Shown: positions 9,408 through 17,172 of the stretch, piece after piece
Position numbering within the stretch: the stretch's first letter is position 1
Layout of the letters: the number at the start of each line of letters is the position of its first letter
Assembly: GCF_000336555.1 (NCBI RefSeq)
Contig: NZ_KB375281.1
Location: 994,227-1,058,226, forward strand
Source of the DNA: Afipia clevelandensis ATCC 49720
Lineage (GTDB): Bacteria; Pseudomonadota; Alphaproteobacteria; Rhizobiales; Xanthobacteraceae
Length of the DNA stretch: 64,000 bases
Direction of reading: 5' to 3'
The notes under the pieces: model-generated
Database searches by the model: none
What the model saw: the letters and a program-made list of their open reading frames with translations, nothing else
Told to the model about the DNA's origin: nothing
Position numbers and translations under genes: made by a program

Positions 9408-10306
9408 AAATACGGGTCAAGGTGCCGCCGTCGCCGTTCCGGCTGCTCAAGGAACGCTACTTCGGCGAAGAGACGCGAAACCCGCGAGTGGCGCGCGCGG
9501 CGCTCGCCAAACTATCGTTACGCCTCCCGGCGGAGGTCGTGCCCATTGTCACCGAGGCGGTGCATTCCCTGATCGACTATCAGGACCCGGACTACGCGCT
9601 GGCTTATCTGGACCGGATCGGACGCTATATCGGGCCGGTCGGGATCACCGTTCCCAACCTTCCGGAACTGGCGCAACTCTTGTCGGACCGGATGCATTTC
9701 GAGGACCCAATCCGCGTTGCGCAGATCAAGCTGCTGGAGGCCGGCGGCGTTAATGCTGAGCCTGACGAGCATTCCATCGACCGGGTCGAGCGATTTCGCT
9801 GGGACGAAGTGATTCCTATGCTGCCTCCCAAGGCTGCGGCGCCCGCACTGGACCTGTTCCAGCGTCTGCGCCTTGCCCGGCTGACCCGCAGATCGGTCAC
9901 GCTCCGCTTCAGCAGCAGAAGCCGGTTCGCGCTGCGCAAGCTGAAGTGGACCGCCGCGTTGCGAATCACGCGGCCGTTCTCGGAGCGCTTCAAGAAGGAG
10001 AGGGTATGGGTCGAGCGGTGGCTGCACATGGTGGACCGCAGTCTGGTCAAGCATCCGGAGGCCACGGTCGCGATCATCCGGACCGGCGGTCTCATCAAAG
10101 GACATGGCGACGTTTATCAGAGCGGTCTTGCGGAATGGAATGTGATTATTGATCGCCTTGTGAAACCGGCTTGCGATGGCGATCTGCCGCTTGCGGGGCT
10201 GGGGGACGCCATCAACGAAGCCCGCAAGGCGGCCGGCAGCGATCATGACCAGGGCCGCCTGCAGATCGCGGTGGAGCAGTTGAGGGCGCAAGCCCTGGCG
10301 CATTGA
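9404..10306 (+). CDS. stand-alone protein resembling the C-terminal (DUF6537-like) domain of indolepyruvate oxidoreductase
   Basis: A 300-residue protein, translationally coupled to the cNMP-binding protein by an ATGA overlap. The pattern YQDPDYALAYLDRI in the first third, and RPFSERFKKERVWVERWL followed by LIKGHGDVYQSGLAEWN near the end, resemble the C-terminal domain of alphaproteobacterial indolepyruvate ferredoxin oxidoreductase (IorB type), where the final motif is usually LIKGYGDTxxRG. No thiamine-, Fe-S- or flavin-binding part is present, so it cannot be the complete enzyme. Function is unknown. The match rests on remembered family patterns, not on a database search. Confidence 0.6.
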   Translation: MKIRVKVPPSPFRLLKERYFGEETRNPRVARAALAKLSLRLPAEVVPIVTEAVHSLIDYQDPDYALAYLDRIGRYIGPVGITVPNLPELAQLLSDRMHFEDPIRVAQIKLLEAGGVNAEPDEHSIDRVERFRWDEVIPMLPPKAAAPALDLFQRLRLARLTRRSVTLRFSSRSRFALRKLKWTAALRITRPFSERFKKERVWVERWLHMVDRSLVKHPEATVAIIRTGGLIKGHGDVYQSGLAEWNVIIDRLVKPACDGDLPLAGLGDAINEARKAAGSDHDQGRLQIAVEQLRAQALAH

Positions 10307-10420
10307 TGCAATACCTGCTGGCAATGGCCTCTCGGACAAAATTACACTAATGTCGAATCCGGATATGCGACGCCGACGGAAATTTCGCCGTGTGGCGGGG
10401 TATGCAACAGGGGGAATTTG

Positions 10421-10921
10421 ATGATCAAGTTTCGCGTTCTTTTGTCGGCGCTCTTGCCGGTACTTGCGCTGACCGCATTCGCCGGCGTCCGAGACGCCAG
10501 TGCGGCCGACGACATCATCAAACTCAGCAATAATCAGCGGATTGCCTGCGGCCGCGGTCTCAACGCGGGCAAGCTGCAGAATATCACCTGCAAGTCCTAC
10601 GCCTATATTTTCAACACGAAGACGTCGGATTTCTACCGGTGTCAGGTCAGCGTTGGCGTGACCCGTGACAACAAGGAAGTGCTCAAGGTCGACACCGACG
10701 GGTCCTGCAAGCTGAAGGGACGCATCTTCCCGTCAGATTCGAACTACGCTTTCGATGCGACGGAAACCGAACCGCCGAACACGAATTCGTTCTTCGGGTC
10801 CGGCGGCACTGCGATCTGGGTTTCCGACAGCACCAAACTGAGCGCCAAGGGCTGCATCATTCTCGGCGTTGGCGTCGGTCCGGATGTCATGAAGTGCGTC
10901 GATATGACGTTCGACAAATAA
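10421..10921 (+). CDS. secreted hypothetical protein
   Basis: A 166-residue protein with an N-terminal Sec signal peptide (hydrophobic core LLSALLPVLALTAFA, likely cleavage after ASA near residue 27). The mature part is small and holds several cysteines (in RIACG, NITCK, FYRCQ, GSCK, GCI, MKC), suggesting disulphides and a periplasmic or extracellular location. The ATG at 10421 follows a GGGGGAA ribosome-binding site; an in-frame TTG lies one codon upstream. I do not recognise the family. Confidence 0.75.
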   Translation: MIKFRVLLSALLPVLALTAFAGVRDASAADDIIKLSNNQRIACGRGLNAGKLQNITCKSYAYIFNTKTSDFYRCQVSVGVTRDNKEVLKVDTDGSCKLKGRIFPSDSNYAFDATETEPPNTNSFFGSGGTAIWVSDSTKLSAKGCIILGVGVGPDVMKCVDMTFDK

Positions 10922-10929
10922 GTCCGAGC

Positions 10930-10957
10930 TGCCGCGATTTTTGGCGCGATCGCGGCA
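10930..10957. terminator. inverted repeat between convergent genes
   Basis: Stem TGCCGCGA (10930-10937) pairs with TCGCGGCA (10950-10957) across a 12-base loop. It sits just after the stop at 10921 and before the convergent stop at 10978. There is no clear T tract, so it may be a weak or factor-assisted terminator. Confidence 0.45.
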
Positions 10958-10977
10958 ACAGGGGTTTGCTGCGGACG

Positions 10978-11136
10978 TTACCGTTTCAGGAAAATAGCGA
11001 CGACAACGAGCGCGACAACGATCGCGATCCCGATGGCCCAGGTCGTGAGCCGGACATCGCTCCCGTGTTCGCGCGCAGCTTCGTTTTCGGCAATTTTCAG
11101 ACTGCGTTCGCGGTTGTCCTGCTCGGGCTGGTTCAC
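10978..11136 (-). CDS. 52-residue single-pass membrane protein
   Basis: A very small protein starting at GTG (11136), with AGGA 8 bases upstream as ribosome-binding site, which decides this start over a longer in-frame extension. The first 28 residues are charged (NQPEQDNRERSLKIAENEAA). A single hydrophobic helix (about 32-50) ends in LKR at the C-terminus. This is the layout of small tail-anchored inner-membrane proteins. Function unknown. Confidence 0.6.
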   Translation of the reverse strand: MNQPEQDNRERSLKIAENEAAREHGSDVRLTTWAIGIAIVVALVVVAIFLKR

Positions 11137-11343
11137 TGTTTTTCCTGACTTCGGTGAGAGGGACAGGCTAACGGTCGGCCAGTCGATCCGCAAAGAACAA
11201 TTTCGGGGAAATCCGGTTCCGGACGCCAGCGTGAATGGCGGGACGAGGTTCGCCAAACCGTGATCGGGCGAAGCCAATTCCGGCTTGAGGGATGACGGGC
11301 CCTCATGTCACATGCCGTCCGAGCAAGAATCGAGGATCACGTC

Positions 11344-11610
11344 ATGTACGTACGTTGCGGCCTGCTGGCACTCGCGGGCTTTTTCCTGGCTGGGCAGGCG
11401 CCGGCACGGGCGGCGGACTATCCCTATTGCATGACCTATGTGGAGGGATGGGCAGGGGCTATCGAACGGTGTGATTTCTCGACGATGGCGCAATGTCAGG
11501 CCAGCACCGGCGGGCTGAACGGGACGTGCGCACCAAACTGGCGGCTGGCCTATTCGCGCGGTGGCTCGCCCGATCCGGTCCCGCCGGTCAACAGACGTAT
11601 CCAGCGCTGA
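11344..11610 (+). CDS. DUF3551-family small secreted protein
   Basis: An 88-residue protein with a Sec signal peptide (GLLALAGFFLAGQAPARA) followed by DYPYCMTYVEGWAGAIERCDF and CQASTGGLNGTCAPN. The conserved four-cysteine spacing is characteristic of DUF3551, an expanded family in Bradyrhizobium and relatives. The ATG at 11344 places the start directly before the signal peptide; an upstream in-frame start would mask it. Function unknown; periplasmic or secreted. Confidence 0.8.
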   Translation: MYVRCGLLALAGFFLAGQAPARAADYPYCMTYVEGWAGAIERCDFSTMAQCQASTGGLNGTCAPNWRLAYSRGGSPDPVPPVNRRIQR

Positions 11611-11648
11611 CGTCCGGAGCGGCCAGCCAGATCGGCTGGCCCTGATCA

Positions 11649-11736
11649 TGGCGGAGAGGGGAAGGATTCGAACCTCCGACACGGTTGCCCGTGTACCGCA
11701 CGCGGGCGGTGCCTTAAGCCACTCAGCCACCTCTCC
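11649..11736 (-). tRNA. tRNA-Ser-like gene with shortened anticodon loop (possible pseudo-tRNA)
   Basis: On the minus strand there is a 7-bp acceptor stem (GGAGAGG/CCTCTCC), a D arm, a long class II variable arm (ACACGGG..CCGTGT), a proper T arm with GGTTCGAATCC and an encoded CCA end. The body matches a serine tRNA. The anticodon arm is abnormal: the outer stem CCGC/GCGG encloses only about 6 bases, where a serine tRNA needs a 5-bp stem and a 7-base loop. It is about 3 bases short, and no T33-anticodon arrangement can be drawn. It could be a decayed tRNA-Ser(CGA), a tRNA-like RNA with another role, or an assembly error. Confidence 0.6.
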
Positions 11737-11752
11737 GTATTCGCATGGCGCG

Positions 11753-12019
11753 TCAGGTGCGCCCGGTAAACTCCACACCGATAATCTTGTCCTTGCGCCA
11801 GACCAGCCGGCAATGGGTGACCTTCCGCACATCGCCCGTCAGCGCCAGGCGAAGTTTGCTTCCGGCCGGGATTGCATCGAGGAGCTCAAGGCGGGCGCCG
11901 CCCGATGACAGATCGAGGACCGTGCAATTGCGTTTGGCAAACCCGCCGTCGAGCAGCATCCATGCGTCGTGCCGCGTGGTGTGACGCGGCTTGCGGGATT
12001 CTCGTTTGAACACGGCCAT
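11753..12019 (-). CDS. PilZ-domain protein
   Basis: An 88-residue single-domain PilZ protein, a typical c-di-GMP receptor fold. The N-terminal KRESRKPRHTTRHDAWM resembles the RxxxR region, and LDLSSGGARLE corresponds to the DxSxxG motif. The start ATG (12019) has AAGGAG 8 bases upstream. Single-domain PilZ proteins of this size are numerous in Bradyrhizobiaceae and their partners are mostly unknown. Confidence 0.85.
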   Translation of the reverse strand: MAVFKRESRKPRHTTRHDAWMLLDGGFAKRNCTVLDLSSGGARLELLDAIPAGSKLRLALTGDVRKVTHCRLVWRKDKIIGVEFTGRT

Positions 12020-12177
12020 GACGATCGCTCCTTTGACTGGGCGTATTCGTAGCGGGGGGAAGTTTCAGAAAATTTGAATCAAAGCGCGAATGACCCGGTG
12101 ACCGCTTAATGACTTGTTAACCACGCCTTGCCGCTTCCACGGCATCCGGGTCTTGCAACAGTTAGCAAAATTCGGCT

Positions 12178-13053
12178 TCACGCGACGTGTGGCCGTTCTG
12201 CTCGCAGCCGCACGTCGAGGCGTTCGATCATCCCGGCGAGACAGGGCTCCATGGCCGGATCGAAAAACCCTGACTGCACGCCCTGCATCACCTGATCTGC
12301 CGCATAGGCGCGAGCGACCAGACCGGAAAATTTCGCGAAGTCCTGCGCGAACACGCGCTCAAGCCGGATGACAAGACTCTCATGCCGGCACGCGAATGCA
12401 ATCATCCGCCCGATGTCATAGCCGACAGGCGCGTAACCGTGCCATTCCCAGTCTAGTATGGACAGGCCGGGTGCCGTCACATTGCCCCAGTTCAGGTCGT
12501 TGTGAGAAAGGCACCACGCATCCTGCGGGAATTCGTATCGAATACCGTGTCGTTCAAGCAGCCAGTCCTCGAGCGTTTTTTGTTTGAGAAATGTTCCGGT
12601 CGAAGCGTGACTGCCCAGCGCGAGCAAGGCTTTCTTCAGATCGTCAAACCACGAGTCGGGTAGTTGGATGGCGGCTGCGCCTGCCCATGGACCTCGTTCG
12701 ACCGCCGGATCCGTGAGCGTTATCAGCCTCGCGGTGAGATATGACCCGTCAACGATCCAATCACATTGCCCGACAAGCGACGGCTTGCAGATGCCCGTCA
12801 GTTCATCGGCCCTGATTTCCGTTGCCCTGTTCGGGTTATCAATCCGCGTGACGGCAAAAACCTTCAGCCAAAATCGCGCACCGTCCTTAGCGGCGACGGC
12901 AGCGCCCAATGCCTTGCCCCAGTAGCCTCTGTCGATGCCGGAAACCGGAACAACGCCCAGTCTGTCGCAGGCATCCCTGAAATGCGCGTCAAGGTTGTCC
13001 GTGCAAAAACCGAGCGAGTGAAGACTCTCGCGATTGACCGGCCGCCAGGACAA
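12178..13053 (-). CDS. aminoglycoside/choline-kinase-like phosphotransferase
   Basis: A 291-residue APH-superfamily kinase-like protein. The catalytic loop LSHNDLNWGN (His184, Asp186, Asn191) and the metal-binding ILDWEW (Asp201) match the Brenner and DFG-equivalent motifs. The nucleotide-binding Lys is probably in FWLKVF (Lys64). The start is taken at TTG 13053 because GGAGG lies 6 bases upstream. A longer frame exists to 13248 but would overlap the divergent gene at 13204 and has no better start signal. The substrate is unknown; small metabolites such as choline or aminoglycosides are typical of the family, and resistance should not be assumed. Confidence 0.75.
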   Translation of the reverse strand: MSWRPVNRESLHSLGFCTDNLDAHFRDACDRLGVVPVSGIDRGYWGKALGAAVAAKDGARFWLKVFAVTRIDNPNRATEIRADELTGICKPSLVGQCDWIVDGSYLTARLITLTDPAVERGPWAGAAAIQLPDSWFDDLKKALLALGSHASTGTFLKQKTLEDWLLERHGIRYEFPQDAWCLSHNDLNWGNVTAPGLSILDWEWHGYAPVGYDIGRMIAFACRHESLVIRLERVFAQDFAKFSGLVARAYAADQVMQGVQSGFFDPAMEPCLAGMIERLDVRLRAERPHVA

Positions 13054-13203
13054 TCCATCCCTCCAATAGAAATAAAATATGATCTTGATACTATGAGAGT
13101 AATTTCCCACTTGGGAACGCTTTTGCACGGGACAGAATGCGAGATTTCGTCGCTCCCGGAACCGCTCCCCGCCTGATATGTTGAGGTAGCGGAGGAGTCT
13201 CCG

Positions 13204-13500
13204 GTGACTGGCAGCCATTTCGACAGCACCGCAAAGGCGGAGCGGCATGAACGCTCACGGATGATCCGTGACGTGGTAATCTTCATGACCGTCGCCGTCT
13301 GCCTGATGATCGGCGGCTTTGCCTTGATGCGGGCGTTCAAGACCGATGAACCGGAGCGGGTTTCGATGGCGTGCGCCCTGAAATTGTACAGCACCTATAA
13401 CCCGAAGAACTTCGATCAATGCGTCGCCGTTTGCATGGCTTGCAACGCAGGCGTTAAAACCACGTGCTCCACCTCGTGCAGGCTTCGCGGCGCGCAATAA
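13204..13500 (+). CDS. small single-pass membrane protein with cysteine-rich tail
   Basis: A 98-residue protein with a charged N-terminus, one transmembrane helix (about 24-45, DVVIFMTVAVCLMIGGFAL) and a C-terminal part with six cysteines in CVAVCMACN and CSTSCRL, arranged as CxxxCxxC and CxxxC. The cysteines could bind metal or form disulphides depending on topology. Function unknown. Confidence 0.65.
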   Translation: MTGSHFDSTAKAERHERSRMIRDVVIFMTVAVCLMIGGFALMRAFKTDEPERVSMACALKLYSTYNPKNFDQCVAVCMACNAGVKTTCSTSCRLRGAQ

Positions 13501-13520
13501 GTCAATCTGCAACGAGACCG

Positions 13521-13754
13521 TCAGGAGCCTACGGCGATCTTGAGGTCCGTTGCTCCGGGAGCGTGCTGTTCAGCCCGGTCGGGCGGGCAGGGCCGGATTG
13601 TGTAGCCATTATCGAGGATTCGCTTCGGCGCGTGTTCGTCATCCGTCACAACGTCGACCACCAGTTCGTTCTCGGCAGCATGTTTCCAGACGTCGGCCTC
13701 GGTCGGATAGGCCTTGCTGATCTTGGCATCCTCGCAAAACAGGGCGTAGGCCAT
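13521..13754 (-). CDS. small hypothetical protein
   Basis: A 77-residue soluble protein beginning MAYALFCEDAKISKAYPTEA. The ATG at 13754 has GGAG about 7 bases upstream, which decides the start; the frame stays open further upstream but has no supported start. Similar short proteins occur in Bradyrhizobium genomes by recollection; function unknown. Confidence 0.6.
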   Translation of the reverse strand: MAYALFCEDAKISKAYPTEADVWKHAAENELVVDVVTDDEHAPKRILDNGYTIRPCPPDRAEQHAPGATDLKIAVGS

Positions 13755-13991
13755 CGCTATCTCCGGCAAAAAGCCCCACCCGGTGTCCGAGGGCACCGAG
13801 CGAGGCTTTCCAGTATCCAAAATCTTAGGATCATCTCCTCCGATAACCCGCCGGCTGGCTATTCGTTCCGGCCGTGAGCGGCGTATAGTGCCATCATCAA
13901 CCGGAGCCAGCGGGGCGATTGCGCTTGAACGGTTCTCGAATTCAAATAGCGGTAGAGGGATGCACCGCGCAGTGAACCGAGGCAGGAGACC

Positions 13992-14414
13992 ATGAAGCGA
14001 TACATGATTTTCGCAGCGATCGGGCCGCTGGTCGCCGGGTTTTTCCTCCTCATTCTCGGCGCGCCGGCCGGATATTGGGATGGCGCCAACGTTTTGCGGA
14101 AGCTGTTCAAGGTGATGGCTGTGACAGTGCCGTATAATTACCTGTTCGGATTTATCCCGGCGCTGATGATGGGCGCCGTGGACGATATCCTGTACCATGT
14201 CCGGAAGATCGGTCCGGTTCTCCGTATGCTGCTGACGGGGCTTGTCGCCTTCGCTGCGACGGCCGTCCTGTATGGAACGCTGGGCAGCGAAACCGGCCTT
14301 GTGCATTATCTGCTGTACGGACTGGTCGGATTTATTCCTGCTACCATTTCATCGTGGCTGGCGCACAAGTTCGACAAACCCGCCGCCATCAATCCGAATG
14401 CGGTGCGCGCCTGA
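13992..14414 (+). CDS. small integral membrane protein
   Basis: A 140-residue protein with four hydrophobic helices (about 5-25, 45-65, 75-95 and 100-122). It ends in a short basic cytoplasmic tail (LAHKFDKPAAINPNAVRA). No catalytic motif is visible. It is the last well-supported chromosomal gene before the integrated element. Function unknown. Confidence 0.7.
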   Translation: MKRYMIFAAIGPLVAGFFLLILGAPAGYWDGANVLRKLFKVMAVTVPYNYLFGFIPALMMGAVDDILYHVRKIGPVLRMLLTGLVAFAATAVLYGTLGSETGLVHYLLYGLVGFIPATISSWLAHKFDKPAAINPNAVRA

Positions 14415-14536
14415 CGCTTGCCGGCCGCATGAGTGATGCGATGCACGTCCATCGATCGCACCCGATGAGCCGCGACGTCAAATCTTGACCGAATCGTAAC
14501 AAACGGCTGCTCTCCTGAGGTGCAAGGAGAGCGTGC

Positions 14537-14758
14537 GTGCTCAAGTATTTTGAGAATGTTCGTCTGGTCCGAATGGCCGACGGCAAGACCTGGAAGCTCA
14601 TTCGCGACCTGGGCTTGGTCAAGGGCGGCAAAGGGCTTCGGTGCCACGAGCCGATTGCCACATTCCAGCTTCGTCTGAAGCTGGTAACGATCCATATGCC
14701 GCTCTCAGACATTCTCTCGATGCTGACATTGAATTCGGCGCGGGGCTCCGCAGCCTGA
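14537..14758 (+). CDS. doubtful small protein next to the integration site
   Basis: A 73-residue open frame starting at GTG 14537, with AAGGAG 7 bases upstream, in an otherwise gene-free stretch between 14415 and the left attachment repeat. Residues 1-45 have plausible composition (VRMADGKTWKLIRDLGLVKGG); the tail does not look like a folded domain. It may be genuine, a frameshifted remnant or a chance frame. Confidence 0.3.
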   Translation: MLKYFENVRLVRMADGKTWKLIRDLGLVKGGKGLRCHEPIATFQLRLKLVTIHMPLSDILSMLTLNSARGSAA

Positions 14759-14800
14759 TCCTTCAGACGCATGAGCGCCGTTTTTTCGGGGCAATCCGAC

Positions 14801-14817
14801 GTTGGCGGAAGGGGTGG
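14801..14817 (+). repeat. attL: copy of the tRNA-Ser 3' end
   Basis: The 17-base sequence GTTGGCGGAAGGGGTGG is identical to 26490-26506, where it forms the CCA end and acceptor/T-arm edge of tRNA-Ser. Here the rest of the tRNA is missing. This is the expected displaced chromosomal 3' fragment left by integrase recombination. Confidence 0.85.
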
Positions 14818-14936
14818 CCGTTACGGGCAAGACCGAGCGCGTTTGCCCTCGTCCGATTGAGCCAGTCAACCGATTGACTACAAACGATTTTTCATCGCAG
14901 CTTGGACCAAGCATGACCGACCGCGTGCGAAATGCC

Positions 14937-14957
14937 CGCATGAGTCTACGCATGAGT
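14937..14957 (+). repeat. 21-bp repeat, left copy, containing an 8-bp direct repeat
   Basis: It is identical to 26408-26428. Internally it is GCATGAGT-CTAC-GCATGAGT preceded by C. It lies 119 bases inside attL and 20 bases before the integrase start. Position and internal repetition suggest an integrase arm-type or excisionase binding site; this is inferred. Confidence 0.7.
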
Positions 14958-14977
14958 CCAACAGTCGATGTTCAGCC

Positions 14978-16324
14978 ATGGCGCGCCTCATTGAGAAACT
15001 TGACGCACACGCCCTCGAAGAACTGACCGAACCCGGCCGCTACGGCGACGGTGACGGCCTATGGCTTCAGGTTTCAAAGCGGGGAAACAAAAGCTGGTTG
15101 TTCGTCTACTCGTTCGACGGGAAGCGAAATCGCGCGATGGGGCTAGGCTCCTTTCGTACCGTCTCCCTGAAGAAGGCTCGGGCCAAAGCCAAAGCCTGCC
15201 GGGATATGGTCGCGGACAAAATTGACCCGCTTCAGGCAAAACGCGATGCGCGTGACGCGCGGATAGCCAGACGGTCTCTGGAACGACTCGAAGCTGCCAA
15301 GCCGCCTGAACCGACCTTCGGCCAGTGTGCCTCCATGTACATCGAAGCTAAGAAGCCGGGCTGGACCAACGCCAAGCACATCGCCCAGTGGCATTCGACG
15401 TTTAACGAGACGCGCCGGGGTAGGATAGTGTTCCCAGCCGTCACGGCAGACCTTAACAGCCTTCCCGTGAGCAAGGTGGATACGGAAGCGGTATTCGATT
15501 GCCTCAACAAGATCTGGGCGACCAAGACCGAAACCGCGAAAAGGGCGCGCGGGCGCATTGAGAAGGTCATGGATTGGGCCAAGATAAAAACGAAGTACGT
15601 CACCGGCGACAATCCGGCTCGCTGGACGGGGCACCTCTCAGTGCTGTTAGCGCAGCCGAGTGACGTGACCGAAGTCGAAAACCATCCGTCCATGCCATTC
15701 GATCAGCTTCCGGCTTTTCTTGAACGGCTGCGCCAGCGACCGGGTATCAGTGCGCGTGCGCTTGAGTTCCTGATTTTGACCGCCACTCGTACCGGCGCGG
15801 TCATTTACGCGACTTGGCCCGAAATCGACTTTGACAATCGCCTCTGGACGATACCTTACGGCCGCAAGGGCGCTAAAATCCGCGCGAAGAATAACAAGCA
15901 AGGCAAGACCGTGCCGCTCACGGCACAAGCCATCGCGCTTCTCAAGGCTTTGCCGCGAGAGGACGGCAACCCGTACGTTTTTATTGGTAGCGAAGAAGGC
16001 CAAAACCTCAGCAACATGGCGATGCTGGAATTGCTTCGCGAGATGTTGCCCAGCGGCGACGGTGTAACCTCGCAATATGTCACCCATGGATTTCGAGCGA
16101 CGTTCAAGGATTGGGCGCTCGATCAGGGCAAGTACCCGAGCTACGTCAGCGAATTCGCCTTGTGGCATTCCGTGAAGAACAAGGTCGAAGCTTCTTACGT
16201 GCGCAACAGCGCGCCAACGCCTCGCGCGCTCATGATGGCCGATTGGGCCAACTATTGTGCGCGGTTGCCTGTCGAGCGTGATACCAACGTAACGTCGCTG
16301 CAAATTGAGAGAGAAGTCGCATGA
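14978..16324 (+). CDS. int: tyrosine site-specific integrase (DUF4102-type N-terminus)
   Basis: A 448-residue P4/CP4-57-like integrase. The N-terminus (DGDGLWLQVSKRGNKSW) is the arm-binding DUF4102 type, followed by a core-binding SAM-like region (about 112-205) and the catalytic domain. Catalytic residues are visible: Arg271 (TATRTG), His370 and Arg373 (HGFR), His397 (LWH, usually LGH or LAH) and Tyr407 (ASYVR). It is intact and of normal length. It lies next to attL at the end of the element away from the tRNA and is translationally coupled (ATGA) to the next gene. It should catalyse integration into, and excision from, the tRNA-Ser 3' end. Confidence 0.95.
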   Translation: MARLIEKLDAHALEELTEPGRYGDGDGLWLQVSKRGNKSWLFVYSFDGKRNRAMGLGSFRTVSLKKARAKAKACRDMVADKIDPLQAKRDARDARIARRSLERLEAAKPPEPTFGQCASMYIEAKKPGWTNAKHIAQWHSTFNETRRGRIVFPAVTADLNSLPVSKVDTEAVFDCLNKIWATKTETAKRARGRIEKVMDWAKIKTKYVTGDNPARWTGHLSVLLAQPSDVTEVENHPSMPFDQLPAFLERLRQRPGISARALEFLILTATRTGAVIYATWPEIDFDNRLWTIPYGRKGAKIRAKNNKQGKTVPLTAQAIALLKALPREDGNPYVFIGSEEGQNLSNMAMLELLREMLPSGDGVTSQYVTHGFRATFKDWALDQGKYPSYVSEFALWHSVKNKVEASYVRNSAPTPRALMMADWANYCARLPVERDTNVTSLQIEREVA

Positions 16325-16866
16325 AGCTGGACAATGCGAGGTCAGTCTACCTCATGCTCCAAGATGCTTACGTGCGCGGCGATACCTCCGAACTCTCGGC
16401 GTTTGTCGAAGGCGGCGGTGAGATACCACGCTTTGCGCTGGCCGAACTTCTCTCGCGTGTGAAGCTTCCGAAAAAAAGTGGCGGGCAATCCGGCCTTCGG
16501 CTCAAAGGTGAACCGCATGAAAAAAATGCACAGCGGGCAAAGTTGTGTGCCGCTTACATCGTTCGGACTTCCGCTGACTACTACCGGGACGCACTTGGCA
16601 AGCGGGCGACGCCAAGAAGTGTTTTGGAAAAGATAGAGCAAGCGGCTCTTCTATCGGTCAATGATGCGTTCGGTACGAAGCTCTCCGCATCAAGCATCAT
16701 CGGTAAAGCGGCCATTGAAACGCGCAAACGGCACGGTTTGCATGAACGGCCCGTTCACGATGAAATTGTCCTGCTCGTACATGACACCAAGAAAAACAAG
16801 ATGCACGCAGCGCTCATGGATATACTGAACACGCTCGACGAAAAGTATCTGACCCCACGCTGGTAG
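16321..16866 (+). CDS. hypothetical protein coupled to the integrase
   Basis: A 181-residue soluble, basic, helix-rich protein that overlaps the integrase stop by 4 bases. The central part has a lysine-rich stretch (VKLPKKSGGQSGLRLKGEP). The second half contains GLHERPVHDEIVLLVHD. No known domain is recognised. Coupling to the integrase suggests a role in recombination or element control; that is inference. Confidence 0.65.
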   Translation: MKLDNARSVYLMLQDAYVRGDTSELSAFVEGGGEIPRFALAELLSRVKLPKKSGGQSGLRLKGEPHEKNAQRAKLCAAYIVRTSADYYRDALGKRATPRSVLEKIEQAALLSVNDAFGTKLSASSIIGKAAIETRKRHGLHERPVHDEIVLLVHDTKKNKMHAALMDILNTLDEKYLTPRW

Positions 16867-16890
16867 ATACTTTTACGCGGGGTAGGTCGC
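16851..16890 (+). repeat. element-internal structured repeat, copy 1
   Basis: GACCCCACG, a variable spacer, then CTTTT-NN-GCGGGGTAG-N-TCG. It can fold with ACCCC(A)CGC against GCGGGGT. A similar copy is at 25141-25180. It overlaps the stop codon of the preceding gene and precedes the AlpA-like gene by about 40 bases. Confidence 0.5.
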
Positions 16891-16932
16891 GCGGATAGTC
16901 CGGGTACGTTCAACCTAGGCCGGGTCTATCCA

Positions 16933-17172
16933 ATGTCTGCCGAGCAAGAAAGCTTTCCAACATACATGCGGCTCCGCGCCGTTATCGAGGTTACTGGCTT
17001 ATCGAAGACGTCCATCTACGATTTAATCAACGAAGGCTCATTTCCCCGTCAGTTTGCACTGAGCGAGAACCGTTCGGGTTGGCGAAAATCTGAAATCGCG
17101 GATTGGTGCCGAAATCGGAAGCCAAAAAGCCGAAAGCGTCGACGCATCGCTCGGAGAGCGCGGAATGATTGA
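16933..17172 (+). CDS. AlpA-family DNA-binding regulator (possible excisionase)
   Basis: A 79-residue protein with a MerR-like winged helix-turn-helix typical of AlpA and Xis-type proteins: LRAVIEVTGLSKTSIYDLIN followed by GSFPRQFALSENRSGWRKSEIADWC. The C-terminal tail is strongly basic (RKPKSRKRRRIARRAR). AlpA proteins control integrase expression or excision in P4-like elements. It lies downstream of the integrase and overlaps the next gene by 8 bases. Confidence 0.88.
   Translation: MSAEQESFPTYMRLRAVIEVTGLSKTSIYDLINEGSFPRQFALSENRSGWRKSEIADWCRNRKPKSRKRRRIARRARND

Noticed and set aside
12178-13053. Aminoglycoside resistance gene
   Set aside because: The kinase fold is shared by many metabolic enzymes and nothing in the context indicates resistance.
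12178-13248. Longer version of the phosphotransferase starting at 13248
   Set aside because: The extra N-terminus would overlap the divergent 13204 gene and is atypical for the family; TTG 13053 has a GGAGG site.
14537-14758. Small gene left of attL as part of the mobile element
   Set aside because: It lies outside the 17-bp attL repeat, so even if real it belongs to the chromosome.
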